Source: Kitasatospora cinereorecta
Lineage (GTDB): Bacteria; Actinomycetota; Actinomycetes; Streptomycetales; Streptomycetaceae
Length of the DNA: 64,000 nt
Direction of reading: 5' to 3'
Assembly: GCF_024172095.1 (NCBI RefSeq)
Contig: NZ_JAMZDX010000002.1
Location: 1,426,001-1,490,000 of the forward strand
In this document: piece by piece, positions 34,970 through 44,689 of the stretch
Position numbering within the stretch: the first letter of the stretch is position 1
Layout of the letters: each line of letters starts with the position of its first letter
Program-made: the position numbers and the translations under genes
The notes under the pieces: model-generated
Databases searched by the model: none
What the model was told of the DNA's origin: nothing
The model's input: the letters and a program-made list of their open reading frames with translations, nothing else

Positions 34970-35509
34970 TCAGGAGGCCGCTCCGGCGAGGGGGAGGCAG
35001 ACCAGCATCCGCGTCCCGGCCGCCGTGAGGACGGCCCGCGACCAGCTGCTGCAGTGCCGCACCAGCTCCAGACCGCGCCCGCAGAGCGCGTCGGCGTCCT
35101 CGGCCGAGCGGCGACGGTCGCGGCGGGCCCGCCACTGCCCGGTGTCCCGGACCTCGACGGTGAGCGAGGCGCCGTGGACCTTGATCAGCACGGTGACGTC
35201 CGGGCTGCCGCTGTGCAGCAGCACGTTCGTGACCAGCTCGGTGACGACCAGCGCCAGCGTGTCGACGACATCCGCCGGCAGTCGCCACCGCTCGGCGGTG
35301 TCGCGGGCGAAGTGCCGCAGGGCCGGAGCCGCGTCGGCCGTCGTCGCGTTGGCGCACACGGCCCAGCCCGAAGCGCGCGGTTCGGTGGCGGCCCGCTGCC
35401 CGTCGGAGGTGGGGACGGGGGCGCGGAGGTGTTCGAGGTCGGTCACTCTCGGTCCCTGGGTGGTCCGCGGTGTGGGGGGAGCGAGCGGGGCTTCCGGACA
35501 GGCGATCAT
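34970..35509 (-). CDS. ATP-binding anti-sigma factor-type protein (HATPase_c_2)
   Basis: A 179-aa protein with a single GHKL ATPase domain like RsbW/SpoIIAB: N-box ELVTNVLLHSG near residue 95, G1 box VEVRDTG and G2 box CGRGLELVRHC. Streptomycetes have dozens of these, working as anti-sigma kinases against SpoIIAA-like antagonists. There is no sigma factor or antagonist adjacent. The first 21 residues may not be translated (an in-frame GTG at 35446 begins VTDLEHL). Cytosolic. Confidence 0.88.
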   Translation of the reverse strand: MIACPEAPLAPPTPRTTQGPRVTDLEHLRAPVPTSDGQRAATEPRASGWAVCANATTADAAPALRHFARDTAERWRLPADVVDTLALVVTELVTNVLLHSGSPDVTVLIKVHGASLTVEVRDTGQWRARRDRRRSAEDADALCGRGLELVRHCSSWSRAVLTAAGTRMLVCLPLAGAAS

Positions 35510-35763
35510 CGTGGCTCCGGGCGGGGCGTTGCGGCTTCCGTGCCCTGCCAGGAAACCCTGCCGCGCGGCTCGCCCGGATCCGGATCCGGGCAGAACACGT
35601 ATACGTAAACAAATCCCGCGGCCGCCGACAGCTGGGGCCCGCGCCGGTCACCCGGGCGGTCGCCGGGTGGGCGGTGCGCCCAGCCGCATGAAGGCCCGGC
35701 TCTCCTGCGATGATGGACGGGCGCGAGGCGAAACCCGGGCGGCGCGGCGGAAGAGGTGATCGC

Positions 35764-38628
35764 ATGGGCTCCCGCTCCCCGTCCGAAGCGGCGCTCCCGA
35801 CCGGCTTCCGGTTCGTCGGCCGGGACCGGGAGTTCGAGCTGCTGGTCGCCGCCCTGTCCCGCCCGCCGACGGTGGTCCTGGTGGAGGGCGAGGCGGGCAT
35901 CGGAAAGTCGCGGCTGGTCCGCGAGGCCGCCGCGGCGCTGACCGACCGGCCGGTCCTGACCGGCTTCTGCCACCCGCTGCGGGAGCCCCACCCGTTCGGC
36001 CCGGTGGTCGACGCCCTGCGGGAGGCGGGCACCGCCCTCCCCGGCCGGGGCACCCTGCCACCGAGCACCGGGGCACTCGCCCCGCTGCTGCCCGACCTGG
36101 CCGACCGGCTCCCGCCGCCACCGCCCCGGCCGGACGATCCCCGGGACGTCCGCCAGCAGCTGATCCGTGCCGTACGCGCCTTCCTGGCCGCCCTCGGCCC
36201 CGCCGTCCTGCTGGTCGAGGACCTGCACTGGGCCGACGACGCGACCCGGGAACTGCTGCTCCTGCTCCACCGCGACCTGCCCCGGCAGCTGGCGCTCGCG
36301 CTCACCTACCGGGCCGACGACCTGCCCAGCGGAACACCACCGCTCGGCACCGCCTTGCGGCAGTCGCCCGGCGTCGGGACCGTCCGGCTCCACCTGGAGC
36401 CGCTGTCCGAGACGGAGGTGGACGCCCTCGCCCAGGACGTCATGGGCCCGGCCGCGGACGTGGAGCTGGTCCGGGTGCTGTACCAGCGCTGCGAAGGCGT
36501 GCCGCTGGTCGCGGAGGAGGACCTGCGCACCCTGGTCGAGCACAGCCGCCGCCACCCCACCGGGCTCGCCGGTGTCCTCGTCCGGGCCGAGGTGCCGGCC
36601 AGCCTGCGGGAAGCCGTCACCGAACGGCTGACCAAGCTCTCGCCGACGGCCGCGGCGATCTCCGCCGCCGCGGCCGTCATCGGCGCCCCGGCGAGCGAGG
36701 CGCTGCTCACCGAGGTCGCCGGACTGCCGGCCGAGCACGGCGGTGAGGCCCTCTCCGAGGCGCTCGACGCGGCGCTGCTCCAGGAGACCGCGGACCACCT
36801 GTACACCTACCGCCACGTGCTGGCCCAGCAGGCCGCGTACGAGTACGTGCCGGGGCCGCAGCGCGCCCGGCTGCACCGCCGGGCGATCGAGGTGCTGAGG
36901 GCGCGGTCGCCGCAGCCGCTGGTACAGATCGCCTACCACCTGAAGGCACTCGGCGACCGGGAGGAGTGGCTGCGACAGGGCAGGGCGGCCGCCGAGCAGG
37001 CCGTCTCCGTCGGCGACCACGGCACCGCCGCCGCACTGCTCCAGCAGCTCCTCGCCACCCCGGCGCTGGAGATCGAGGCGCGCTCGCAGATCGCGCTCGC
37101 CCTGGCCCGGATCCTCGTCAACGGTGTCGACTCCAGGGCCAGCGGCGTCGCGCTGCGCGGGATCCTCGCCGACCCGCAGTTGGACGACGCCACCCGTGGC
37201 GAGATCCGGCTCACCCTCGGGCTGCTGATGATCAACCACGACTCGGACATGACGGGGTTCGTGGAGGTCGAGAAGGCGGTCCCCGAGCTGCACGAGCTGC
37301 CCGAGCGCGCCGCCCGGGCCATGATCGCGCTGGCCATGAACGAGCGCGGCGACGCCGCCGACCGTTGCTGGACCTGGCTCGAGCGCGCCGACGAGCTGCT
37401 GCGCGACGGCCCCTACCCGGCCATGCGGGCGACCGCCCGCGCCACCCGGCTCACTCTGCTCGCCAGGGCCGCCGACCCGCAGGTGTGGCCCCTGCTCGAC
37501 CGGCTCCCGCGCCACAGCGACGACTTCGAGGAGCTCCGGCAGAGCGCCCGGGCGCTGTACAACGTCGGCGAGCTCGCCCTCGAACTGGGCCACGACGACC
37601 GGGGCGCCGTGCTGCTGGAGGAGGGCAGGACGCTCGCCGGGCGCGCCGGGATGCCCCACATCGAGTGCTACAGCCGGACCGCCCTGCTGCGGCTCGACCT
37701 CCTGCGGGGCGACTGGGCGGGAATCGAGGAGCGCTTCGGACAACTCGCCCAGGAGTACCCCGACATCGTCATGGTCGCGGAGGAGCGGGCGCTGGCCCGG
37801 GCACGGCTGGCCGAGGCCCACGGAGAGCTCGACCGCGCGATCTCCCGGCTCGACGACGCGGCCGCGATCAGCCGGCACGGCAACCAGGTCACGGCGGCCT
37901 CACGGGCGGCGGCGGGAACCGTACTGCTCCACCTCGCCCAGGGCGCGCACGATGCCGCCTGGGCTGCCTCCGTTCCCGCGGTGGAGGCGTACCGCCGGGC
38001 CGGTGCGTGGCCGCGCGCGACCGGGCTCGTTCCGGCAGCTGTGGCGGCGGCACTCGCCCATGGCGAGCGGCCGTACGCGGAGCGGCTCGTCGACGACGCG
38101 CAGGCCGCCCTGACCGGGCGGGACGCACCCGGGGCCGTGGCGGAACTGCACGCCGCCCGTGGCCTGCTGGCGGAGCAGGACGACCCCGCCGCCGGGGCCG
38201 GGCAGTTCGGGCTGGCCGTTGCGGCCTGGCAGCGGATCGGCCGTCCGTACGAGGCCGCCCGGTGCAGCGAGCGCCAGGGGACGGCCCTGGCGGTCGGGAA
38301 CCCGGACGCCGCCGTCGGCCTGCTGAACGAGGCGGCCGCCGTCTTCGAACGCCTCGGAGCCACCGCCGACGCCGGCCGCTGCCGGCGGACCCTGCGCGAA
38401 CTCGGACAGGGCCGACCCACCGCGCGCGGCCGCCCCAGCTACGGCACCGAGCTCTCGCCCCGTGAACGCGAGGTGGCCGAACTCATCGCCCGCGGCGCGA
38501 CCAACCGGGAGATCGCCCAGGCCCTCGTCCTGTCGCCGCGCACGGTCGAGCAGCACGCGGCGCAGGTCCTCCGGAAGCTCGGCGTGGTCCGGAAGGACGT
38601 CGGAGAGGCACTGGACAGGGAGACCTGA
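35764..38628 (+). CDS. LuxR-family transcriptional regulator, large ATP-binding (LAL) type
   Basis: A 954-aa LAL regulator. The N-terminal AAA+/NACHT-like module has Walker A GEAGIGKSR near residue 43 and Walker B VLLVEDLHWADD near residue 150. A long TPR-like helical middle follows, and the last 65 residues are a LuxR helix-turn-helix (LSPREREVAELIARGATNRE and LSPRTVEQHAAQVLRKLGV). ATG at 35764 with GAGGTG upstream; an in-frame ATG at 35710 is an alternative. LAL proteins often activate nearby carbohydrate or secondary-metabolite genes. Its target is unknown; the xyl and GH genes follow on the chromosome. Confidence 0.93.
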   Translation: MGSRSPSEAALPTGFRFVGRDREFELLVAALSRPPTVVLVEGEAGIGKSRLVREAAAALTDRPVLTGFCHPLREPHPFGPVVDALREAGTALPGRGTLPPSTGALAPLLPDLADRLPPPPPRPDDPRDVRQQLIRAVRAFLAALGPAVLLVEDLHWADDATRELLLLLHRDLPRQLALALTYRADDLPSGTPPLGTALRQSPGVGTVRLHLEPLSETEVDALAQDVMGPAADVELVRVLYQRCEGVPLVAEEDLRTLVEHSRRHPTGLAGVLVRAEVPASLREAVTERLTKLSPTAAAISAAAAVIGAPASEALLTEVAGLPAEHGGEALSEALDAALLQETADHLYTYRHVLAQQAAYEYVPGPQRARLHRRAIEVLRARSPQPLVQIAYHLKALGDREEWLRQGRAAAEQAVSVGDHGTAAALLQQLLATPALEIEARSQIALALARILVNGVDSRASGVALRGILADPQLDDATRGEIRLTLGLLMINHDSDMTGFVEVEKAVPELHELPERAARAMIALAMNERGDAADRCWTWLERADELLRDGPYPAMRATARATRLTLLARAADPQVWPLLDRLPRHSDDFEELRQSARALYNVGELALELGHDDRGAVLLEEGRTLAGRAGMPHIECYSRTALLRLDLLRGDWAGIEERFGQLAQEYPDIVMVAEERALARARLAEAHGELDRAISRLDDAAAISRHGNQVTAASRAAAGTVLLHLAQGAHDAAWAASVPAVEAYRRAGAWPRATGLVPAAVAAALAHGERPYAERLVDDAQAALTGRDAPGAVAELHAARGLLAEQDDPAAGAGQFGLAVAAWQRIGRPYEAARCSERQGTALAVGNPDAAVGLLNEAAAVFERLGATADAGRCRRTLRELGQGRPTARGRPSYGTELSPREREVAELIARGATNREIAQALVLSPRTVEQHAAQVLRKLGVVRKDVGEALDRET

Positions 38629-38642
38629 CGGTTGTGCGCTGC

Positions 38643-38678
38643 GGGCCGTGCGCTGACGGGCCGTGCGCTGACGGGCCG
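38643..38678. repeat. short tandem repeat after the LAL gene
   Basis: GGGCCGTGCGCTGAC is repeated twice in tandem (38643-38657, 38658-38672) with a partial third copy, in the convergent gap between the LAL gene and xylA. Confidence 0.85.
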
Positions 38679-38770
38679 CCGCGATCGCGGCCTGAACCGC
38701 GAGGCCGCCGCCGGGCTCAGGGTGCCGGGAGAGCGGTCCCCCGGGTCCGGAGCCGCATCCTCGACGCCTC

Positions 38771-38809
38771 CGGCCGGCGCTCCGCCCCGGGTGGGCCGAG
38801 CGCCGGCCG
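38771..38809. terminator. hairpin terminator between LAL gene and xylA
   Basis: Perfect 12-bp stem CGGCCGGCGCTC / GAGCGCCGGCCG with a 15-nt loop, six bases beyond the xylA stop. It can serve both convergent genes. Confidence 0.75.
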
Positions 38810-38814
38810 TCCGC

Positions 38815-39987
38815 TCAGCGTGCGCCGAGCAGGTGCTCCAGGGCGAGCTGGTCCAACTGTTCGAAGGCCATGCCCCGGGCCGCGGCGGCCTCGACGTCGA
38901 ACTCCTCGAAGGCGGTGCGGTCCGCCAGCAGCCCGGCGAGGCCGTCCTCGGCGGTGGGGGCGGCGAGTTCGGGCAGCCGGGCGGCGGCGAGGGCGGCCAC
39001 GACCTCCGGGTCCGCCCGGAAGGCGCGGGCCCGTTCGGCGAGCAGCAGGTAGTTGCGCATGCAGGCGGCGGCGGAGGCCCAGACGCCGTCGAAGTCCTCG
39101 GTGCGCGGCGGCTTGAAGTCGAAGTGGCGCGGGCCGTCGTAGCCGGCCGACTCCAGCAGGTCGACCAGCCAGAACGCCTGGCGCAGGTCGCCCGCGCCGA
39201 AGCGCAGGTCCTGGTCGTACTTGATCCCGGACTGGCCGTTGAGGTCGATGTGGAAGAGCTTGCCGTGCCACAGTGCCTGGGCGATGCCGTGCGGGAAGTT
39301 CAGCCCGGCCATCTGCTCGTGCCCGACCTCGGGGTTGAGGCCGACCCGCTCGGGGCGCTCCAGCTCGTTGATGAACGCCAGGGCGTGGCCGACGGTGGGC
39401 AGCAGGATGTCGCCGCGCGGCTCGTTCGGCTTGGGCTCGATGGCGAAGCGCAGGTCGTAGCCCTGCTGCTCGACGTACTCGCCGAGCAGGTCGAAGGCCT
39501 CCTTCAGCCGGTCCAGCGCGGTGCGGACGTCCTTGGCGGCGCCGGACTCGGCGCCCTCCCGTCCGCCCCAGGCGACGTAGGTGGTCGCGCCCAGTTCAGC
39601 GGCCAGGTCGATGTTGCGGACGGTCTTGCGCAGCGCGTAACGCCGCACCTCGCGGTCGTTGGCGGTGAACGCGCCGTCCTTGAACACCGGGTGGGTGAAC
39701 AGGTTGGTGGTGGCCATCGGCACCTTCAGCCCGGCCGCGTCCATCGCGGCGCGGAAGCGCTTGACCGTCTGCTCGCGCTCGGCCTCCGAGGAGCCGAACG
39801 GGATGAGGTCGTCGTCGTGGAAGGTGACGCCGTACGCGCCGAGCCCGGCGAGCCGGTGGACCGTCTCGACCGGGTCGAGAGCCGGACGGGTGGCATCCCC
39901 GAAGGGGTCGCGGCCCTGCCAGCCGACGGTCCACAGACCGAAGGTGAACCTGTGTGCGGGGGTGGGGGTGAGGGGATCGCTGGTCAT
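38815..39987 (-). CDS. xylA: xylose isomerase
   Basis: A 390-aa isomerase interconverting D-xylose and D-xylulose. The actinobacterial (class I) hallmarks are present: [29 protein letters not shown] with the catalytic His, [26 protein letters not shown] and [14 protein letters not shown] with metal ligands, plus [13 protein letters not shown] at 39987 with GGAG 7 nt upstream. Divergent from xylB over a 97-bp region containing the XylR operator. Confidence 0.97.
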   Translation of the reverse strand: MTSDPLTPTPAHRFTFGLWTVGWQGRDPFGDATRPALDPVETVHRLAGLGAYGVTFHDDDLIPFGSSEAEREQTVKRFRAAMDAAGLKVPMATTNLFTHPVFKDGAFTANDREVRRYALRKTVRNIDLAAELGATTYVAWGGREGAESGAAKDVRTALDRLKEAFDLLGEYVEQQGYDLRFAIEPKPNEPRGDILLPTVGHALAFINELERPERVGLNPEVGHEQMAGLNFPHGIAQALWHGKLFHIDLNGQSGIKYDQDLRFGAGDLRQAFWLVDLLESAGYDGPRHFDFKPPRTEDFDGVWASAAACMRNYLLLAERARAFRADPEVVAALAAARLPELAAPTAEDGLAGLLADRTAFEEFDVEAAAARGMAFEQLDQLALEHLLGAR

Positions 39988-40015
39988 GATGCGGCTCCGG
40001 ATCACTGCGGGGGCT

Positions 40016-40044
40016 GTTTGTAATGGCGACTTACAAACTAGTAT
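40016..40044. promoter_or_regulatory. XylR-type operator and xylB promoter
   Basis: The perfect inverted repeat GTTTGTAA (40016-40023) / TTACAAAC (40031-40038), spacer 7 nt, sits between xylA and xylB. This is the form of ROK-family XylR operators. A -10-like TAGTAT (40039-40044) directly follows, with TTTGTA 16 bp upstream as a weak -35, so the repressor would cover the promoter. It is strikingly AT-rich against its surroundings. Confidence 0.8.
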
Positions 40045-40084
40045 CCCTTGACGTCGGACGGAACCCCCCGAGCGGAGGAACACA

Positions 40085-41515
40085 ATGGCTGCCCAGCGTG
40101 TCGTGATCGGCATCGACAGTTCGACCCAGTCCACCAAGGCCCTTGCCGTCGACCTGGACACCGGCACCGTTCTCGGCCGCGGCCGTGCCGCGCACACCGT
40201 CAGCACCGGCGCCGGACGCGAGAGCGACCCCGAGCAGTGGTGGCAGGCCCTCGCCGAGGCCACCGCCGCCACCGGCTGGGCCCAGCGCGCCGCCGCGGTC
40301 TCCGTGGCCGGCCAGCAGCACGGCCTCGTCGTCCTCGACCCGGACGCACGACCGGTGCGCCCGGCGCTGCTGTGGAACGACGTCCGCTCCGCGCCCCAGG
40401 CCGCCGAGCTGCGCGAGGCGTTCGGCCCGGCCGAGCTCGCCCGCCGCACCGGCAGCGTCCCCACGGCCGCCTTCACCGCCGCCAAGTGGGCCTGGCTGCG
40501 CGCCAACGAGCCCGCCGTCGCCCAGCGCGCCGCAGCCGTCCGGCTGCCCCACGACTTCCTCACCGAACGGCTCACCGGCGAGGCGGTGACCGACCGCGGC
40601 GACGCCTCGGGAACCGGCTGGTGGGGCCCGGACGGCTACGACCGCGACCTGCTCGACCGGATCGGCCTCGACCCGGCGCTCCTGCCGCAGGTCCTTGCGC
40701 CGGGCGCGGCCGCCGGCGCCGTCCGCCCCGGCCTGCCGCTGCGCCCGGGCATCCCGGTGGCCACCGGCACCGGCGACAACATGGCCGCCGCGCTCGGACT
40801 CGGGCTCGCCCCCGGGGAGCCCGTGCTCAGCCTCGGCACCTCCGGCACCGTGTACGCCGTCGGCCGCAGCCGGCCCGCCGACCCCGGCGGCACCGTCGCC
40901 GGCTTCGCCGACGCCCTCGGCGGGTGGCTCCCGCTCGCCTGCACCCTCAACTGCACCCTCGCCGTCGACCGCTTCGCCGCCCTGCTCGGCCGCGACCGCG
41001 AGGACGTCGAGGCCGGCGGCAGCGCCGTCGTCCTGCCCTACCTCGACGGCGAGCGCACCCCCGACCTCCCCGGCGCCTCCGGCCTCGTCCACGGACTGCG
41101 GCACACCACCACACCGGGACAGCTCCTCCAGGCCGCCTACGACGGAGCGGCCCACGCCCTGCTCACCGCCCTCGACGACGTGCTGCGTGCCGGCGGCGGG
41201 AACCCCGCGCCCGACCGGCCGCTGCTGCTGATCGGCGGCGGCGCCCGCGGCCGGGCCTGGCAGCAGACCGTTCTCCGGCTCTCCGGCCGCGCCGTCCGGG
41301 TGCCCGCCGCCGAGGAGCTGGTCGCCCTCGGCGCTGCCGCCCAGGCCGCGGCCCTGCTCACCGGCGAGCCCGCCGACGCCGTCGCGCGCCGCTGGCGCAC
41401 CGCCGAGGGCCCGTTGCTCGAGCCCGTGCCCCGGGACGAGGACACGCTCGGACGGATCACCGATACGCTGCGCCGGGCGGCCGACCTGCAGGGCGGCCCG
41501 GCAACGGACCGGTAG
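40085..41515 (+). CDS. xylB: xylulokinase
   Basis: A 476-aa FGGY-family kinase phosphorylating D-xylulose at O5. It begins [20 protein letters not shown] (phosphate loop), has [14 protein letters not shown] and LLWNDVRS, and the C-terminal FGGY signature regions [15 protein letters not shown] and [17 protein letters not shown] at 40085 with GGAGGA upstream. Followed 12 bp later by xylR on the same strand. Confidence 0.95.
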   Translation: MAAQRVVIGIDSSTQSTKALAVDLDTGTVLGRGRAAHTVSTGAGRESDPEQWWQALAEATAATGWAQRAAAVSVAGQQHGLVVLDPDARPVRPALLWNDVRSAPQAAELREAFGPAELARRTGSVPTAAFTAAKWAWLRANEPAVAQRAAAVRLPHDFLTERLTGEAVTDRGDASGTGWWGPDGYDRDLLDRIGLDPALLPQVLAPGAAAGAVRPGLPLRPGIPVATGTGDNMAAALGLGLAPGEPVLSLGTSGTVYAVGRSRPADPGGTVAGFADALGGWLPLACTLNCTLAVDRFAALLGRDREDVEAGGSAVVLPYLDGERTPDLPGASGLVHGLRHTTTPGQLLQAAYDGAAHALLTALDDVLRAGGGNPAPDRPLLLIGGGARGRAWQQTVLRLSGRAVRVPAAEELVALGAAAQAAALLTGEPADAVARRWRTAEGPLLEPVPRDEDTLGRITDTLRRAADLQGGPATDR

Positions 41516-41527
41516 GAGGAACGAGCG

Positions 41528-42739
41528 GTGACGGCGGTCGGCAGGGTCGGCGGGAGCCCGGCGAACGGGCCCGCCTCGCAGCAGGACATGCGCCGGCGGA
41601 ACCTCGCCGTGGTCCTCGGCACGGTCGCCGCCCACAGCCCGCTCTCCCGCGCGGACGTCGCCGGACGCACCGGCCTGACCAGGGCGGCGGTCTCCTCCCT
41701 GGTCGACGAGCTGATCGCGCGTGGCACGCTGACCGAGGCCGCCACCGCACCGGCGGGCCGGGTGGGCCGCCCCGGACGGGCGCTGGTCGTGAGCGACCGC
41801 GGCCCCGCGAGCCTCGGACTGGAGATCGGGGTCGGCCACCTCGCCGCCTGTGTCGCGGACCTGCGCGGCGAACCGCGGGTGTGGCGCCGAGTGGAACGGG
41901 CCAACGCGGGCAGGCCGCCGGCAGAGGTCCTGGCGGAGGCCGCCGCGCTGGCCGCCGAGGCGGAGGCCGAGGCCGCCGTCCACGGGCTGAGCGTGATGGG
42001 CCGCGTCCTCGCCGTGCCCGGCGTGGTGCCCAACGAGCCACGCGGGCTGGTCGAGCACGCGCCCAACCTCGGCTGGCACGCGGTCCGCCCGGCCGACCAC
42101 TGGCCCGACCGCGACACCGTGCCCGACCTCGAGAACGAGGCCAACCTCGGCGCGTTGGCCGAACTCTGGCGCGAGGAACACACCGGCGTGACCTTCGTAC
42201 ACGTCTCCGCCGAGGCCGGCATCGGCGCCGCCCTGGTGGTCGGCGGACAGCTCTTCCGGGGCACCCGGGGGTTCGCCGGCGAGCTCGGCCACGTCACGGT
42301 GCACCCGGAGGGCCGGCCCTGTGCCTGCGGCGCGCGCGGCTGCCTCGAGCAGTACGCGGGCGTGGCGGCCGTCCTGCGCGAGGCCGGGCTGGACGGGACC
42401 GGCGATGCGGTCGTCCTGCTGGCCGAGCGGGCGACGGCCGGGGATCCGGCCACCCTGGGTGCCCTGGAAGGCGCGGGGCAGGCCATGGGCCTCGCCCTCG
42501 CCTCGGCGGTGAACCTGATCGATCCGGACGGCCTCGTCCTGGGCGGCGCCTACGCGGAACTCGCCGCATGGCTGCTGCCCGCGATCCGCACCGAACTGGC
42601 CGCCCGGGTCACCGTCCGGCCCTGGGAGCCGGAGGCGGTGCGCGCCTCGCTCCTCGGTCGGCGCGGACCGGTCCTCGGCGCGGCGCTGCTGACCGTCCGC
42701 CGGCTCCTCGCCGACCCCACCCGACTCCCCGCCGGCTGA
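41528..42739 (+). CDS. xylR: ROK-family transcriptional repressor, XylR-type
   Basis: A 403-aa ROK regulator. An N-terminal winged helix (RADVAGRTGLTRAAVSSLVD, residues about 40-60) is fused to a sugar-kinase-like domain: LEIGVGHLAACVADLRG, GHVTVHPEGRPCACGARGCLEQYAG (the zinc-binding ROK motif) and VNLIDPDGLVLGGAY. Start GTG at 41528 after GGAGGA. By position and by the operator between xylA and xylB, it represses both arms in the absence of xylose. Confidence 0.93.
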   Translation: MTAVGRVGGSPANGPASQQDMRRRNLAVVLGTVAAHSPLSRADVAGRTGLTRAAVSSLVDELIARGTLTEAATAPAGRVGRPGRALVVSDRGPASLGLEIGVGHLAACVADLRGEPRVWRRVERANAGRPPAEVLAEAAALAAEAEAEAAVHGLSVMGRVLAVPGVVPNEPRGLVEHAPNLGWHAVRPADHWPDRDTVPDLENEANLGALAELWREEHTGVTFVHVSAEAGIGAALVVGGQLFRGTRGFAGELGHVTVHPEGRPCACGARGCLEQYAGVAAVLREAGLDGTGDAVVLLAERATAGDPATLGALEGAGQAMGLALASAVNLIDPDGLVLGGAYAELAAWLLPAIRTELAARVTVRPWEPEAVRASLLGRRGPVLGAALLTVRRLLADPTRLPAG

Positions 42740-42780
42740 CCCGGCGACCGACCCGCGGACCGACCCGTCCCGCGGGCCCG

Positions 42781-42930
42781 TCAGCCGTGGTCGACCACCA
42801 CCATCGCGTGCCCGTCGAGGGTGGTCACCCGCACGTGGACGTACCCGTCCTCGTACCGCCACGGCAGCTCCTGCCCCACCGCCGGCGCCGGGCACTGAGC
42901 AACCGTGACCTGCAGGGCGCGGTGTGACGC
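42781..42930 (-). pseudogene. possible C-terminal fragment of a glycoside hydrolase
   Basis: A 49-codon open stretch on the minus strand ends ELPWRYEDGYVHVRV then TTLDGHAMVVVDHG. This reads like the last beta-sandwich of a glycosidase (for example an alpha-L-fucosidase- or GH42-like C-terminus) and has no start codon. It lies in the same frame directly after the stop of the winged-helix gene. Identity is uncertain; I see only a convincing protein-like tail. Confidence 0.3.
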
Positions 42931-44031
42931 TCAGGAGGGTGAATCGCCGATCCGTACGCGGTCGCTGCCGTGGTCGGAGAGGAACGACGCCAGCGCCCGC
43001 CCCTGCTCGGCGACGGCGGTGCGGTCGGCTCGGGAGAAACGACGCAGCGGGGTGACGACCACCGTGTCGGCCTCGACGCTCCAGGTGGCGGCGGCGCGGC
43101 CGTCGACCAGGACGATGCGAGCGCCCGTGACCGACAGGCCGCGGTGGGCGTCGTCGATGACCCGGCTGCGGTCGTGGTAGCCGAGGATCACGTTGTCGAA
43201 CGCCGGCAGAAAACGCGGCGGGGCGGGTGTGTCGGGGTCGGGGCGCGGCGCGTCGGGGAGGTCCAGCAGTTCCCGGCCCCGCTCGTCGCGGAAGGTGACC
43301 AGTTCCTCGCGTACCGCGGCGACTGCGCCGGGCAGTCCGGCGAGTCCGCACCAGGCGCGCAGGTCGGCCGAGGCGGCCGGGCCGAACGCGGCCAGGTAGC
43401 GCCGTACCAGCGCCTGGCCCACCCGGTCGCAACCGTCCTGGGACGGCGGGTCGATCTCGCGCCCCAGCCAGGCGGAGAGCCGGACGTTACGGACCCCTGC
43501 TCTGGTCCGCCACAGCCCGCGAGGCGGCATCTGGGCCATCGGGACGAGAGCGGCGATCACCATCTCGCCCAGTGCCCGCGGCCCGGGCGCCGGCCAGCGC
43601 CCGTCGAGCGCCTGCGCGAGCTCCGTCATCGAGCGCGGCTCGCCGTCGGCCATCACCGTCCTCGCCTCCGCCGCGAGTTCGTCGAGGTCCACCCCGCCGA
43701 GCTCGCGGCGGTAGACCCCGAGGACCCGTTGGCGCAACATCGCGTCGTGGCGGGCCCGCCAGGCCAGGGCGTCGTCGGCGGCGACGAGGTGGACGGTGCG
43801 ACGCATGAGGTGGGTCCGCACGACGCGCCGCCCGGTCAGCAGGTCCGAGAGCACCGCCGGGTCGAACGCGCGCAGCCGGGACCAGAGCCCGACGAACGGT
43901 TCCTGCGGTTCCTGCGCCTGCAGGCCGCAGAGATGGGCGACGGCGTCGAGGACCGGCACGTCGGCGCGCTCCAGCAGCAGCTGCCGGGCCAGCGTGGCGC
44001 GGCCCAGCGCCCGGGCGTCGAGAACGGTCAT
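42931..44031 (-). CDS. winged-helix DNA-binding domain protein (HTH_42, AlkZ-related)
   Basis: A 366-aa protein of the HTH_42/DUF1006 family, which includes AlkZ-type DNA glycosylases. Family features: LDAVAHLCGLQAQEPQEPFVGLWSR, VRTHLMRRTVHLVAADDAL, RRYLAAFGPAASADLRAWCGL and the C-terminal PAFDNVILGYHDRSRVI. Start ATG at 44031 with AGGA upstream; an in-frame ATG at 44121 has none. Whether it is a true glycosylase (catalytic QΦQ-like residues) cannot be decided; LQAQEPQ fits the QAQ pattern. Confidence 0.83.
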   Translation of the reverse strand: MTVLDARALGRATLARQLLLERADVPVLDAVAHLCGLQAQEPQEPFVGLWSRLRAFDPAVLSDLLTGRRVVRTHLMRRTVHLVAADDALAWRARHDAMLRQRVLGVYRRELGGVDLDELAAEARTVMADGEPRSMTELAQALDGRWPAPGPRALGEMVIAALVPMAQMPPRGLWRTRAGVRNVRLSAWLGREIDPPSQDGCDRVGQALVRRYLAAFGPAASADLRAWCGLAGLPGAVAAVREELVTFRDERGRELLDLPDAPRPDPDTPAPPRFLPAFDNVILGYHDRSRVIDDAHRGLSVTGARIVLVDGRAAATWSVEADTVVVTPLRRFSRADRTAVAEQGRALASFLSDHGSDRVRIGDSPS

Positions 44032-44169
44032 CGGGTCCTGCCAGGCGGGCGCGTGTTCACCGGGTACGTCCTCGTCTCGCGGGTGTGTCTGTCTGGTGGG
44101 TGGTCCGTCGGACGCCGTCATCGGAGCGGCGGCCGGGCGGTGCGGGCCCGGCCGCCCGGCCGCCGGTGG

Positions 44170-44595
44170 TCAGGACGCGGCGTACTCGCTGACGACGTCC
44201 ACGACCCAGGTGACGCCGAACCTGTCCGTGAGCATTCCGTAGAGGGGTGCCCACTGTGCGGGCGCCAGCGGCTGCTCGATGCTCGCTCCCTCGGACAGCT
44301 TCTCCCAGTAGGCGGTGACCTCCTCGGCCGTCTCGCCGCGGAGCGAGACGAAGAACGCGTTCTCGCCCTGGTGCCACGGCAGGTGCGCGGGCACGTCGTA
44401 GGCCATCACGCGGAAACCGTTGTCGGCGGTCACCTGCCCCCACATCAGCTGGTCGGCTCCGGAGGGGTCCTGGACGTTCCCGGCGTCCCCGTACGTGACC
44501 AGGGCCGCGTCCCCGCCGAACACGGACTGGTAGAAGGTCAGTGCCGCGCGGGCCTCACCGCGGAAGTTCAGATGGGTCACGGTGGTGACGGGCAT
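44170..44595 (-). CDS. VOC-family protein (PhnB/glyoxalase-like)
   Basis: A 141-aa PhnB-like vicinal-oxygen-chelate protein: HLNFRGEARAALTFYQSVFGG, the central VMAYDVPAHLPWHQGENAFFVSL, and GMLTDRFGVTWVVDV at the end. ATG at 44595 with GAGGAG upstream. Divergent from the WYL-domain regulator (95-bp gap); such pairs are common and the regulator may control it. Substrate unknown. Confidence 0.88.
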   Translation of the reverse strand: MPVTTVTHLNFRGEARAALTFYQSVFGGDAALVTYGDAGNVQDPSGADQLMWGQVTADNGFRVMAYDVPAHLPWHQGENAFFVSLRGETAEEVTAYWEKLSEGASIEQPLAPAQWAPLYGMLTDRFGVTWVVDVVSEYAAS

Positions 44596-44689
44596 GGTGG
44601 CTCCTCATCGATCGATCCGTCGTGCTTGGTGACCACTGTCGCAGCGGTAGCGGACAGGTTGTGGCCGCTACTTCCGGCACGATAGGGCC

